This document shows positions 54,284-63,248 of a stretch of 64,000 nt of DNA, piece after piece (within the stretch, counting starts at the first letter, position 1; each line of letters starts with the position of its first letter). The notes beneath the pieces were generated by a model that was not told the origin of the DNA, made no database searches, and was given only the letters and a program-made list of their open reading frames with translations. The stretch lies in contig NZ_WRXO01000006.1 in NCBI RefSeq assembly GCF_009758125.1, positions 62,001-126,000 on the forward strand, given 5' to 3'. Origin of the DNA: Chitinophaga oryziterrae (GTDB lineage Bacteria; Bacteroidota; Bacteroidia; Chitinophagales; Chitinophagaceae). The position numbers were made by a program, and so were the translations under genes.

Positions 54284-54937
54284 ATGAAAATCTTTATAGA
54301 TACTGCTAATCTCTCGCAGATAAAAGAAATCAATGAATTAGGTATACTGAACGGGGTCACTACCAATCCTTCCCTGATGGCTAAAGAAGGTATTACTGGA
54401 AAGCCCGCCATTTTTCAACATTATAAAGACATTTGTGAAATGGTAGCGGGCGACATCAGTGCGGAAGTAGTAGCAACAGGTTTCGAAGAAATGATAAAAG
54501 AAGGGCAGGAGCTGGCGGGTATTCATCCGAATATAGTGGTAAAAGTCCCAATGATTAAAGAGGGCGTAAAAGCCATTAAATGGCTCACTGAAAATGGTAT
54601 ACGCGTGAATTGCACCCTTGTTTTTTCTGCCGGTCAGGCAATACTGGCGGCGAAAGCCGGAGCTTACTATGTATCCCCGTTTATTGGGCGCATAGATGAT
54701 ACCGGTTGGGATGGCACTGAACTGATCGACCAGATAGCCCACATTTTTAAAGTACAGCAATACCAAACTCAGATATTAGCGGCCTCTATCCGCAGCAGCA
54801 ATCAGATCCTCAATTGCGCGGCGTTGGGTGCACATGCATGTACAAGTCCGCTTGAACCTATTCTGGGGCTATTCAAACACCCTTTAACAGATATTGGCCT
54901 GAAGAAATTTCTGGAAGATGCACAGAAACATGGATGA
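54284..54937 (+). CDS. fsa: transaldolase-like fructose-6-phosphate aldolase
   Basis: 217 residues, the length of the short transaldolase/FSA subfamily. 'MKIFIDTANLSQIKEINELG', 'GVTTNPSLMAKEG', the Schiff-base Lys87 in VVKVPM, 'VNCTLVFSAGQAILAAKAGA', 'YVSPFIGRIDD' and 'AASIRSS' are all in place. It catalyses dihydroxyacetone or glycone transfer in the pentose-phosphate or related pathways in the cytoplasm. FSA and the small transaldolases (TalC) cannot be separated from sequence alone. The ATG at 54284 is chosen over 54173, which lies within the desaturase gene and adds an unrelated extension. It converges with the esterase gene, 33 bases apart. Confidence 0.88.
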   Translation: MKIFIDTANLSQIKEINELGILNGVTTNPSLMAKEGITGKPAIFQHYKDICEMVAGDISAEVVATGFEEMIKEGQELAGIHPNIVVKVPMIKEGVKAIKWLTENGIRVNCTLVFSAGQAILAAKAGAYYVSPFIGRIDDTGWDGTELIDQIAHIFKVQQYQTQILAASIRSSNQILNCAALGAHACTSPLEPILGLFKHPLTDIGLKKFLEDAQKHG

Positions 54938-54970
54938 ATGGGCATACACCTTACCGGGTTTGCTGCGTAG

Positions 54971-56878
54971 CTACTCATCAGTTCTGAAGGGAGAGGCCGG
55001 TAACCTTTCCTTATTAAATAAATTGGGGTTTACCGGATTATCTGCCCAGGCATAACGAACGTACCGAGGGGCCGTAATCCCGTCACTCCATACAATTACT
55101 TTATCTCCTTCTATCCTGGCGTTGGCCCAGACAAATTTTTTATCGGCGCCGGCAATCGCGAATGCTGACAGGGTATCTTCATCTATAGTTATTAATCCTC
55201 CGCCTGTATTGGTAAAGCTGATAATGATCTTATTTCCTTCGATAACGGACGATTCATAAAGAGGACCGGAGTACGTAATATTTTCTTTATAGGCCACTTT
55301 CATTGCTGTGAGGGCCAGGCGTTCGCCAACGTCTTTCTTATCTTCAGGATGAATGTCATTCCACTCGCCAAGATCAATAGCTACAGCCATGGCCGTATTA
55401 GGGACAGATAGTGATTTAAGTTGGGATTCTCTCAACATTGCCCAGTTGCTTTCTGCCGGCAAATAATTGTAATCCATAAACCCCGGCAACTGTACATACA
55501 GAAAGGGGAGAAGGCCCTGGTCCCATTTACCCCGCCAGTCACTGATCAGGGCAGGTAATAACTTTCGATACTCTTCTGGCCGACCTGCATTACTCTCTCC
55601 CTGGTACCAGCAAAATCCCTTTACCGTATAATTGATTTCCGGGGCTACCATCGCATTATACAAAGTAGTGGGTTGATTCTGAGAACTTAGCATGTCTACA
55701 CCGGTAACAGGGGGAGAAACAGCGCCCACTTTATACTGCCAGTCACCTTTTAAATCAACCGTATCGGTACCTGAAAAAATGTAATAAGGTTTGTCCGGTA
55801 CAAAGCCGCCTTTGCCGGTGGTATTGGTCACCCGAACAACAAATACGTTCCTGCCGGCTTTCAATATATCCGCGGGTACATGATATCTGCGTTGGGGATA
55901 TTGATAACCGGTACTGCCTACCTTTTTACCGTTAATGTAAAGCTCGTCCGCATCGACAATCCTTCCCAGGAACACCTTGGCCTGTTTACCGGCCATAGAA
56001 GCCGGTAAGTCCATCTCCCGGCGGTACCATACCACTCCGTTCAAGTCCCTGATTCCCTGGTCTTCCCAGTAACCGGGAATATGGATATTCCGCCATCCTT
56101 TAGGAAGAAGTGAAGGATCATACCATTTAGGCGTATTAGTGAGCCCCGCATCGGGCTTAACGGGAGTTGATACCGGCTTCCGGTTAAAACTATTCACGTA
56201 AGCCGTATCTTTATTTCTTTCACTTGTCGCTGTCAGTAACGGGAAATCTTTCAGTCCATCTTCACTGATCCATGCTTCGATAGGTGTTCCGCCTACACTG
56301 GCATTGATGATACCTACAGGTACTTTATATTTTTCATGGATTCTCTTTGCGAAAAAGTAGGCTACCGCAGAAAATGGTCTCACTTCTTCGCCTACAGCGG
56401 GTTTCCAGTACCCGGTGGGTAAATCGGTCTGAGGCCCTTGAAAGTTCGTCCGTGTGGGTATCCAGAACTGTCTGATCTGCGGGTAATTTGCTTCAGCAAT
56501 ATCACGTGCATACGTGACATCATGAATATTCATCTGATGGACCATATTCGACTGACCACTGCAAAACCATACATCACCAAACAATATCTCATGCAGGGTA
56601 ATTTTATTACCTGCTATAATGTCCATACTATAGGGACCACCGGCTTTAGTGGGGGGTAAATGCACCATCCAGTTACCGCCCGCATCGGCTTTCGTTCTAT
56701 ATACTTTGCCATTGAAGCGGATTTGCACCCGTTCATTGACAGATGCCCATCCCCACAACTTTATTTTTTCATCTCTCTGAAGGATCATACTATCCCGTAT
56801 AAGTCCGGGTAGTTTCACCTGGGCCGATCCGCTGAATAACGAGAATAGGAATAGCTGAATGATGATGAATCTTTTCAT
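54971..56878 (-). CDS. sialate O-acetylesterase family SGNH esterase, secreted
   Basis: 635 residues with a signal peptide (MKRFIIIQLFLFSLFSGSAQ). Nucleophile Ser110 lies in GDVWFCSGQSNM and a downstream NDIHPEDK carries the likely catalytic His and Asp. 'VPVGIINASVGGTPIEAW' supplies the oxyanion Gly/Asn. A jelly-roll beta-sandwich inserted at about 245-390 ('NGVVWYRREMDLPASMAGKQ', 'ELYINGKKVGSTG') is normal for this family. In Bacteroidota many members deacetylate plant polysaccharides rather than sialic acid. Its position behind the GH115 gene (45-base gap) suggests acetylated glucuronoxylan. Confidence 0.9.
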   Translation of the reverse strand: MKRFIIIQLFLFSLFSGSAQVKLPGLIRDSMILQRDEKIKLWGWASVNERVQIRFNGKVYRTKADAGGNWMVHLPPTKAGGPYSMDIIAGNKITLHEILFGDVWFCSGQSNMVHQMNIHDVTYARDIAEANYPQIRQFWIPTRTNFQGPQTDLPTGYWKPAVGEEVRPFSAVAYFFAKRIHEKYKVPVGIINASVGGTPIEAWISEDGLKDFPLLTATSERNKDTAYVNSFNRKPVSTPVKPDAGLTNTPKWYDPSLLPKGWRNIHIPGYWEDQGIRDLNGVVWYRREMDLPASMAGKQAKVFLGRIVDADELYINGKKVGSTGYQYPQRRYHVPADILKAGRNVFVVRVTNTTGKGGFVPDKPYYIFSGTDTVDLKGDWQYKVGAVSPPVTGVDMLSSQNQPTTLYNAMVAPEINYTVKGFCWYQGESNAGRPEEYRKLLPALISDWRGKWDQGLLPFLYVQLPGFMDYNYLPAESNWAMLRESQLKSLSVPNTAMAVAIDLGEWNDIHPEDKKDVGERLALTAMKVAYKENITYSGPLYESSVIEGNKIIISFTNTGGGLITIDEDTLSAFAIAGADKKFVWANARIEGDKVIVWSDGITAPRYVRYAWADNPVNPNLFNKERLPASPFRTDE

Positions 56879-56923
56879 AGAAGGATCATTATCAATAACA
56901 AAAAGGTATGAAATCGCATATAA

Positions 56924-59431
56924 TCATTTTTGATCAGTTACATACATGGTTTCAGGAGGTCCCAGAAAACCTGGCTCCGTATCTCCAAAGTCTAACACCA
57001 GTTTCTGTAAAATAACACCCGGACTTACCATCCAGTATTTTACAACATGTTTTCCCGGCTTATCAATGCTGTGCCTGCTTGATTTGATAATGATGTTTTC
57101 TGCCACCCATTTATCCCAGGTACCGGAAACTTTATAATCTTTATTGATACTGATGATCTGTGGCTTTTCATCATCCACTGAAATGGCATATTGTAAACCC
57201 TCTTCTTTATGCTGAAAATTCAGGGTAGGAGAGTGGTAAGTATTGATGGAAAAATCGCCTTTACTATAGGTATAGATCTCATATTCCAGATGTGGTGCAT
57301 GCTCCGGTTGCTGCTCCGCAGATGTAACCGGAAAAGTGCTGATAGCGGAGCCGGTCCTGCCCAGATCAGGCAGTATCTGCCATTTTATTTTATCCGTGTT
57401 AATTGCTTTAGTATAGTGGTCCGCCGCAATAGAAACACCTCTTTTTTCTACCTGTTGAAATACTTTTCTCTCTATGCCTGCCGGCATTGTAGCCCGCATT
57501 AAATCCGGTGTCGCTGGTTCTTTTCGTGAGATGGCAGAATCAGCGTTTACATAAAACACCTCAGGCATTTTCTGGTGTTCCGGCTGTTGCCAGTAGGTGT
57601 AACCGATATGGGTCTGGCTCATCATGTGATTCCATTTGCCATTGTTCAGCCGGTGATATTGACCCGTAATCGCAGAATCTTTTGCATACAATTCCTTTGC
57701 ATTGTCTGCATATACATTTGCCTCTTTCCATTTGTTGGCATAAGCGTTTTTATTCAATGCCACATTGTAATACAATTCATTCAGGTTGGCACATGCTTTT
57801 ACAGGGTGCAATACAAGCTGGAAATAGGCGTCCTTATATTCAGCAGGCAATGCATCTCCGGTCTTTTCTGCTTTTTTGAGCAGATCGTTATAATCATTCA
57901 CAACAGTTAACCATTCATTGCTGGCAAGGCTGTAAGTATCAGCATCAAGTAACTCAGGTTTTCTCCTGGCATTGTACTTTGCATATTTGCCCAATATGTC
58001 AGCAATATCTTTTGCATACTGTTTACCGAACTGTTGACCCGCCCATTTCTCACTGTAGCTTTGCAGATCATTTGCTCCGATCTTATCCGGGTTCCAGGCA
58101 TAATCAAGGAAAAATGAAATGGGGAACTCCATGGGTTTAATGTCCCCTACATTTACGATCCATATTTGCCTCACGTTATATTCCCAGGCTAAATGCATTT
58201 GTTCCCAGATACGTGGTAAAGGATTTGTATTAAGCCATTTATAGTTCCTTGGATCACCAACATAATCAAAATGATAGTAGATGCCGTAGCCGCCTTTTCT
58301 GGGCTTTTCATTCACTTTGGGCAATTTTCTGATATTCCCCCAGTTATCATCACAAAGCAATAGCGTTACATCATCCGGTACTCTCATACCTTTGTCGTAA
58401 TAGTCCTGCACTTCTTTGTATAAGGCCCAAAGCTGAGGGGTTTCACTTGCAGGCTTGCCGGTTACATCTGCAATGATCGCCCTTTGATCACTCACTATTT
58501 TTTCCAGCAATGCGGTTGCCGTCTCTCTCGACATAGGTTCATCACCGTCGCCCCGCATTCCCACGGTCACTATCTTTTCATTATTGGCTCTTTCCATGCC
58601 ACTCCGCCAGAATGCTTTCAGTTTTACTTCATTGCTGTCATAGTTCCATTTTCCACTTCCATACCTCCTCCACTCATCATGCGCTTTCATCAGGGGTTCA
58701 TGATGTGAGGTACCGATCACGATCCCGTATTTATCTGCCATTTTTATATTCAGTGAGTCATCATCATAGAAGGCATTTCCCCACATAGCCGGCCACAGGT
58801 AATTCCCTTTCAATCTTAAAATGAGTTCAAAAACTTTTTCGTAAAACTGATGGTTAAAGCCGCCGAATTTTTCTTTACTCCAACCAGATAATGCGGGCGC
58901 TTCATCATTAATGAAAATCCCCCGGTATTTCACTTTAGGAGCATCGCTGACCGATACATTTTTTTTAACGAATATATTTTCCTTCTTTTTTACAGGCACA
59001 TCTGCCCACCAGTACCAGGGGGATACGCCCAATTGCCTGGATATCTCAAATACACCATATGCTGTTCCTCTTCTGTCGCTTCCGGTTATGATCAGACTGT
59101 TGCCCGTGCTTTTTATAAGATAGCCTTCCCATTTGTTTTTTAAGACATCAACAGATTTAATGAGCGCCGATCTTTGTGCAGATCCAATAATAATAGCAGT
59201 TTTTTGTGGTACTGTTGCAGTAATGGGTAGTTTCATTCCCGTAACCATTTCAATATCTTTCTGCAGGCAGATGGCTGATTGCTGCACCAGCTCATAGTCA
59301 TTGGGATCGACACAGATCACTGCACCGGCAAGAGAAAATGTCTTATCCGACGGCTTATCAATAATGATGGACTGCGCATGACAGTAAATAGCCAGTAAGC
59401 TTACCGTTAAGAAAGATATGAATCGTTTCAT
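56924..59431 (-). CDS. GH115 family alpha-glucuronidase, secreted
   Basis: 835 residues from ATG 59431 with the signal peptide MKRFISFLTVSLLAIYCHAQ. An in-frame ATG at 59512 would overlap the SDR gene and precede the signal peptide, so it is rejected. GH115 motifs include 'GTAYGVFEISRQLGVSPWYWWADVP', 'KYRGIFINDEAPALSGW', 'LRLKGNYLWPAMWGNAFYDDD', 'GTSHHEPLMKAHDEW', 'GMRGDGDEPM', 'LLLCDDNWGNIRKLP', 'RQIWIVNVGDIKPMEFPI' and 'FLDYAWNPDKI', with the C-terminal beta-sandwich after residue about 690. The enzyme releases (4-O-methyl)glucuronic acid from xylan side chains. It starts 13 bases after the SDR gene and is part of the LacI-controlled unit. Confidence 0.93.
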   Translation of the reverse strand: MKRFISFLTVSLLAIYCHAQSIIIDKPSDKTFSLAGAVICVDPNDYELVQQSAICLQKDIEMVTGMKLPITATVPQKTAIIIGSAQRSALIKSVDVLKNKWEGYLIKSTGNSLIITGSDRRGTAYGVFEISRQLGVSPWYWWADVPVKKKENIFVKKNVSVSDAPKVKYRGIFINDEAPALSGWSKEKFGGFNHQFYEKVFELILRLKGNYLWPAMWGNAFYDDDSLNIKMADKYGIVIGTSHHEPLMKAHDEWRRYGSGKWNYDSNEVKLKAFWRSGMERANNEKIVTVGMRGDGDEPMSRETATALLEKIVSDQRAIIADVTGKPASETPQLWALYKEVQDYYDKGMRVPDDVTLLLCDDNWGNIRKLPKVNEKPRKGGYGIYYHFDYVGDPRNYKWLNTNPLPRIWEQMHLAWEYNVRQIWIVNVGDIKPMEFPISFFLDYAWNPDKIGANDLQSYSEKWAGQQFGKQYAKDIADILGKYAKYNARRKPELLDADTYSLASNEWLTVVNDYNDLLKKAEKTGDALPAEYKDAYFQLVLHPVKACANLNELYYNVALNKNAYANKWKEANVYADNAKELYAKDSAITGQYHRLNNGKWNHMMSQTHIGYTYWQQPEHQKMPEVFYVNADSAISRKEPATPDLMRATMPAGIERKVFQQVEKRGVSIAADHYTKAINTDKIKWQILPDLGRTGSAISTFPVTSAEQQPEHAPHLEYEIYTYSKGDFSINTYHSPTLNFQHKEEGLQYAISVDDEKPQIISINKDYKVSGTWDKWVAENIIIKSSRHSIDKPGKHVVKYWMVSPGVILQKLVLDFGDTEPGFLGPPETMYVTDQK

Positions 59432-59444
59432 GTGTTGATGAGTT

Positions 59445-60194
59445 TTAAAAACCAATACTATTTCCGCCATCCACAGGCAATACGATGCCTGTAATAAATT
59501 TGGCAGCATCACTGGAAAGGAAATATACGGCCTCGCCTATATCAGCAGGTTGTCCCATAATTCCCATGGGTGTTCGTCCGAATACTTTTGCTTTTCTTTC
59601 GGGATCGTCATCTAATGCTTTCGCTGTCATTTCAGAATAGATAAATCCCGGGGCAATCGCGTTTACCCGTATGCCTTTGGAAGACAGTTCAACTGCCATC
59701 GCTCTGGTCATGCCGTCAATGGCCGTTTTACTGGCAGAATAGGCGATTACTTTAGGTATCCCGTATTGGGCAGCCATGGAGCTGATATTGATGATACAGC
59801 CCGACTGATGCCGCAACATATTTTTGGTAACCTCCCGGCTCATAGCGAAAACAGAAGTAAGGTTAGTCAGGATTATTCCCTGGAACTCCTCGTCTGTTAC
59901 TTCTGTGAATTCCTTTTTCATATTAGCGCCTGCATTGTTTACCAGTATATCGATCTGACCGTACCGCTCAATTACATCCTGTATAAAAACAGGGATTGAT
60001 GCAAGATCGGTTACATCACAGGATATGGCATGGCATAAGTCGCCCAGTTTTTGTTTAGCACTGTCCAGCCTTTCCTTATTTCTTCCTGCTATGATGACCT
60101 GAATGCCCTTTTGCACAAATTTTTCGGCAATGGCAAAACCAAGGCCAGACCCGCCACCTGTCACAATTGCTAATTTTCGTTTCGTTGCTATCAT
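59445..60194 (-). CDS. short-chain dehydrogenase/reductase (SDR)
   Basis: 249 residues, cytoplasmic classical SDR. Cofactor motif TGGGSGLG (about 12-19), NNAG (about 87-90), catalytic Ser in 'INISSMAA', YSASK (Tyr and Lys), and 'NAIAPGFIYSEMT'. The DGGNSIGF ending resembles gluconate 5-dehydrogenase/3-oxoacyl reductase types. In a GH115 operon a uronate- or aldonate-processing dehydrogenase (for example for fructuronate/mannonate) is attractive, but the substrate cannot be read from the sequence. A LacI operator lies 159 bases upstream. Confidence 0.88.
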   Translation of the reverse strand: MIATKRKLAIVTGGGSGLGFAIAEKFVQKGIQVIIAGRNKERLDSAKQKLGDLCHAISCDVTDLASIPVFIQDVIERYGQIDILVNNAGANMKKEFTEVTDEEFQGIILTNLTSVFAMSREVTKNMLRHQSGCIINISSMAAQYGIPKVIAYSASKTAIDGMTRAMAVELSSKGIRVNAIAPGFIYSEMTAKALDDDPERKAKVFGRTPMGIMGQPADIGEAVYFLSSDAAKFITGIVLPVDGGNSIGF

Positions 60195-60352
60195 CTTTAT
60201 CTTGTCAGTTTAATGTTCATGGGAGTACTGTAGGGCGCGACGACCCGCCACTGCGAAAGTGTAACATCATTAACGTGTAATTTTTCATATGGACAACAAA
60301 CTACTTACAGGTATTTGAGATGCCCGATTTTATAAATTAAAGCCTTTAATCT

Positions 60353-60364
60353 GCAATCGGTTGC
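60353..60364. promoter_or_regulatory. LacI-family operator upstream of SDR-GH115-esterase operon
   Basis: GCAATCGGTTGC is a 12-bp near-palindrome with the central CG typical of LacI-family sites (GCAA-CG-TTGC half sites). It is identical to the copy at 61478-61489 and lies between the regulator stop (60382) and the SDR start (60194). Confidence 0.75.
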
Positions 60365-60381
60365 TAAGATCGTAAAAAAAA

Positions 60382-61425
60382 TCAATTTTTATAATTTGTT
60401 TTCAGGGAGGAGGCTCTGATAACTAAATCGGCACGCAGGGTAATGGAATTGGTTGTATATAGGTTACTGAGTCCTTTAAGGTGGTTAATTATATTGGTAG
60501 CAGCCGTATTGCCTACAATATCTCCCGGATAGTCAATGGTAGTAAGGTTTGGCTCGATAACCCTGCTGATGGGGTCATTGTTGAAGCCTGCAAATGCCAC
60601 GTCTTCCGGAATACGCAGGCCTTCGGCTTTAAGGGCGAGCATGCAGTACACTGCAGCGGTATCATTAGCTGAAAATACGGCATCAGGACGCTCTTCAGGG
60701 GGTAAATCCAGTATATACCTGGCAGCATCTGTTCCGGCCTGTTCCGAAAGTGTGCTGGTTAAATGAAATTGTTCAATAAAGGGCAGATTGTAATCCCTGA
60801 GCGCCTGCTGGTAGCCGTTGAGCCTTTCCTGGTAAACATTCCTCAGTACATTCCCGCCCAGGTGCATGATCCGGCTGCAGCCCTGCTCTATAAGGTGTTT
60901 GGTGATAGCATAAGCCGCGCTGAAGTTATTTATAACGATGGAAGTGCTTTCATTATGAGGAGGAACACGGTCGAAAAAGACAACGGGTATCTTCCGCTGG
61001 AAAAAGGGATCTAAATGGGTGATTTCCTTTGTATTATAAGAAAGAGAGATCAATAGGCCGTCAACTCTCTTATTGAACATCGTCGCAGCATTCAGCTTTT
61101 CCTTCTCTACGTCCTCAAGCGATTGCGCAATAATAAGATTATAGCCATGCCTGTTGGCCACATCTTCCATCCCTGCCAGTACTGATGACATAAAATGGCT
61201 GTTAAGACGTGGTACGAGCACCCCAAGCGTATGGGTTTGCTTGCTTCTCAGACTACTTGCAAAGGTATTTGATTGATAACCAAGTGATTTTGCTGCATCC
61301 ACAATCTTTTTCCTGGTGGTTTTGCTGATCATGGGATTATCATTCAGTCCCCTGCTAACGGTGGCTGCAGACAGATTGAGGTACTTGGCTATGTCATATA
61401 TGGTTACTTCCCGGTCTTCTGGCAT
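60382..61425 (-). CDS. LacI-family transcriptional regulator of the GH115 locus
   Basis: 347 residues. The helix-turn-helix 'VTIYDIAKYLNLSAATVSRG' (about 7-26) with 'NDNPMISKTTRKKI' and hinge 'NTFASSLRSKQTHTLGVLVP' are followed by a PBP-like sensor domain ('VDGLLISLSYN', 'PVVFFDRVPP', 'RPDAVFSANDTAAVYCMLAL', 'VAFAGFNNDPISRVIEPNLTTI'). Two identical operator-like sites flank it: one 53 bases upstream of its own start, suggesting autoregulation, and one downstream before the SDR gene, suggesting control of SDR, GH115 and the esterase. The likely inducer is an aldouronic or uronic sugar; this is inference. Confidence 0.94.
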   Translation of the reverse strand: MPEDREVTIYDIAKYLNLSAATVSRGLNDNPMISKTTRKKIVDAAKSLGYQSNTFASSLRSKQTHTLGVLVPRLNSHFMSSVLAGMEDVANRHGYNLIIAQSLEDVEKEKLNAATMFNKRVDGLLISLSYNTKEITHLDPFFQRKIPVVFFDRVPPHNESTSIVINNFSAAYAITKHLIEQGCSRIMHLGGNVLRNVYQERLNGYQQALRDYNLPFIEQFHLTSTLSEQAGTDAARYILDLPPEERPDAVFSANDTAAVYCMLALKAEGLRIPEDVAFAGFNNDPISRVIEPNLTTIDYPGDIVGNTAATNIINHLKGLSNLYTTNSITLRADLVIRASSLKTNYKN

Positions 61426-61477
61426 ATTATTCTGGCTTATTTATCAAAGGAAGCGAACTTTTTTTGAATATAAAAAT

Positions 61478-61489
61478 GCAATCGGTTGC
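61478..61489. promoter_or_regulatory. LacI-family operator upstream of lacI regulator gene
   Basis: An exact copy of GCAATCGGTTGC found at 60353-60364 (13 bases match when the preceding T is counted), placed 53 bases before the regulator's ATG. This is a position suited to autoregulation. Confidence 0.75.
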
Positions 61490-61873
61490 GCCTTTCTCAT
61501 TTTTTCTTATAGTCGCCCAAATTCTCTTACATGCGCAATAGTACGTGAACAGGGCAGGGATCGACCATACAACCATTGCCAGTGTGCTCGTCAGGTTAGC
61601 TGCCTGTGCGGGTAGAAATGCAGGAAAATTGCCGCTCCACTGGATAATTGAATCTGCATTAACTATATAGTACGATACCTTTTGTGACCTGTTCAATCTT
61701 TAATGGTAACCGGAAAACACTAACGGTAATCAGTGTACCCCTTCCAGTTATAAAATTCCTGTTAGGAGTGAGGGCGCTCCCTTAGAAGAAAAACAGGCAT
61801 GACTACTTAACAAAGTGCGATACAGTTGGTTCACTACGGAGATAAGAAAAAAGGAGAGGAGTTTTGCAATAGT

Positions 61874-61908
61874 CATGTGAACAAATCAATTTTAGATTTG
61901 TTTACATG
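61874..61908. promoter_or_regulatory. 35-bp inverted repeat upstream of RNA methyltransferase gene
   Basis: CATGTGAACAAATC (61874-61887) and GATTTGTTTACATG (61895-61908) are inverted repeats with one mismatch in 14, around a 7-base spacer. No T-tract follows, so it is more likely an operator for a dimeric regulator than a terminator. It lies 158 bases before the ATG at 62066. Confidence 0.5.
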
Positions 61909-62051
61909 AGCTTTGATGGGAGCTGAAATATAAGTTTATACTAAAATATCGGGCTGGTAGCAGCAATAAAATAACCCGGTTAACCCCCAAAATAATCCGG
62001 AACAACAAAATCCCGACCCATATGGGTTCATGCGTATTGGAGAAAAGCCTT

Positions 62052-62059
62052 TATATTTG
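62052..62059 (+). promoter_or_regulatory. candidate -7 box directly before RNA methyltransferase ATG
   Basis: TATATTTG matches TAnnTTTG and lies six bases before the ATG at 62066, so transcription would begin at or near the start codon. No -33 TTTG was found at the right spacing, and it may be coincidence. Confidence 0.28.
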
Positions 62060-62065
62060 CGCCTC

Positions 62066-63247
62066 ATGAGTATATATACTACAGCAGGGACCGTTACCAT
62101 TACCTGTCACAAACGTATGATGCCTTACCTGGAGCAGGAAGTAAAGGATCTTGGATTTAATGTGGAAGAAACGTTTATAACCGGTATAAAGCTGAAGGCT
62201 ACGGTAAACGAGTGTATTAAGCTGAACCTGAACCTGCGCTGTGCCAGCCAGGTATTATATAGCCTTAAAGCATTTGAGGCCATTAACGCAGACGAAGTGT
62301 ATAACAATCTGTGTACCTACCCCTGGGAAGATATATTGCCGGAAACCGGCTATTTCTCCATTACCAGCAATGTCAGCAATGAAAGCATCAATAACAGCAT
62401 GTTTGCCAACCTGCGTGTAAAAGATGCGGTAATAGACAGGATGAGGGATAAGACCGGTACACGTCCTTCTACCGGTGCTGCCTTAACAGGTGCAGTCGTT
62501 CACCTGTTCTGGAAGAATGAACATGCAGAAGTTTTTATAGATACATCGGGAGATTCACTCGCACGCCACGGTTACCGCAAAATACCCGGTATGGCGCCTA
62601 TGCTGGAATCATTGGCTGCTGCTACCATCTATGCTTCCCGCTGGGATAGAAAAAGCCCGTTCGTGAACCCGATGTGTGGTTCAGGTACAGTCGCTATTGA
62701 AGCCGCTATGATCGCTACCAACCGTAGCCCGGGCCTCTTCAGGACCAACTACGCTTTCATGCACCTGAAAGGATACGATGAACAGGTATATATAGACGAA
62801 GACGCAAAGCTGGAACAACAGATAAAAGAAGTGCCGGGCCTTCGCATCATTGCTACGGATTACAGTGAAAGAGCCATCGATAACGCACGTAAGAATGCGG
62901 TAGCCGCAGGTGTGGCAGGGCTCATCAAATTCGCTGTATGCGATTTCGCGGATACAGAGATACCTGCCAATGTTCCCGGCGTATTCTACGTGAACCCGGA
63001 GTACGGTGAACGCCTGGGAGAAGTAACTGAACTGGAAGAAACTTATGGCCGCATCGGAGACTTTATGAAACAAAAATGCGGTGGTTACTTCGGATATGTA
63101 TTCACCGGAAACCTTGAACTGGCAAAGAAGATAGGTCTTAAAGCCAAACGACGTATAGAGTTTTATACCAGCACGATCGATTGCCGCCTGCTGGAATATG
63201 AATTATACAGTGGTACACGCGCAGTGCCTAAAGAAGCAAAAGAATAG
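62066..63247 (+). CDS. THUMP-domain class I RNA guanine-N2 methyltransferase, RlmL-like
   Basis: 393 residues. The N-terminal ferredoxin-like and THUMP domains (about 1-165, 'LNLNLRCASQVLYSLKAF', 'AEVFIDTSGDSLARHGYRK') bind RNA. The Rossmann methyltransferase domain carries the SAM motif NPMCGSGT (from Asn201), 'IIATDYSERAIDNARKNA' and the catalytic motif IV as NPEYG (from Asn310) rather than the more common NPPYG. The fold matches the N2-methylguanine half of RlmL (23S rRNA G2445) without the fused RlmK part. The start at 62066 (MSIYTTAGTV) is preferred over 62030 because THUMP proteins begin here and a -7 box may lie between. Convergent with the DUF2461 gene. Confidence 0.87.
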   Translation: MSIYTTAGTVTITCHKRMMPYLEQEVKDLGFNVEETFITGIKLKATVNECIKLNLNLRCASQVLYSLKAFEAINADEVYNNLCTYPWEDILPETGYFSITSNVSNESINNSMFANLRVKDAVIDRMRDKTGTRPSTGAALTGAVVHLFWKNEHAEVFIDTSGDSLARHGYRKIPGMAPMLESLAAATIYASRWDRKSPFVNPMCGSGTVAIEAAMIATNRSPGLFRTNYAFMHLKGYDEQVYIDEDAKLEQQIKEVPGLRIIATDYSERAIDNARKNAVAAGVAGLIKFAVCDFADTEIPANVPGVFYVNPEYGERLGEVTELEETYGRIGDFMKQKCGGYFGYVFTGNLELAKKIGLKAKRRIEFYTSTIDCRLLEYELYSGTRAVPKEAKE

Positions 63248-63248
63248 C

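Larger units (their letters stand above)
61426..62065. other. 640-base divergent intergenic region
   Basis: No gene is supported here. It contains the lacI operator (61478-61489), a long inverted repeat (61874-61908) and a possible -7 box (62052-62059). A minus-strand open frame of 89 codons (61427-61696) has no recognisable family features and covers the operator, so it is not called. Confidence 0.5.

Noticed and set aside
59432..59512. Upstream ATG for the GH115 gene
   Set aside because: It overlaps the SDR coding region and precedes an evident signal peptide starting at 59431.
61427..61696. 89-codon minus-strand frame before the lacI gene
   Set aside because: No family features, odd composition, and it covers the lacI operator and promoter region.
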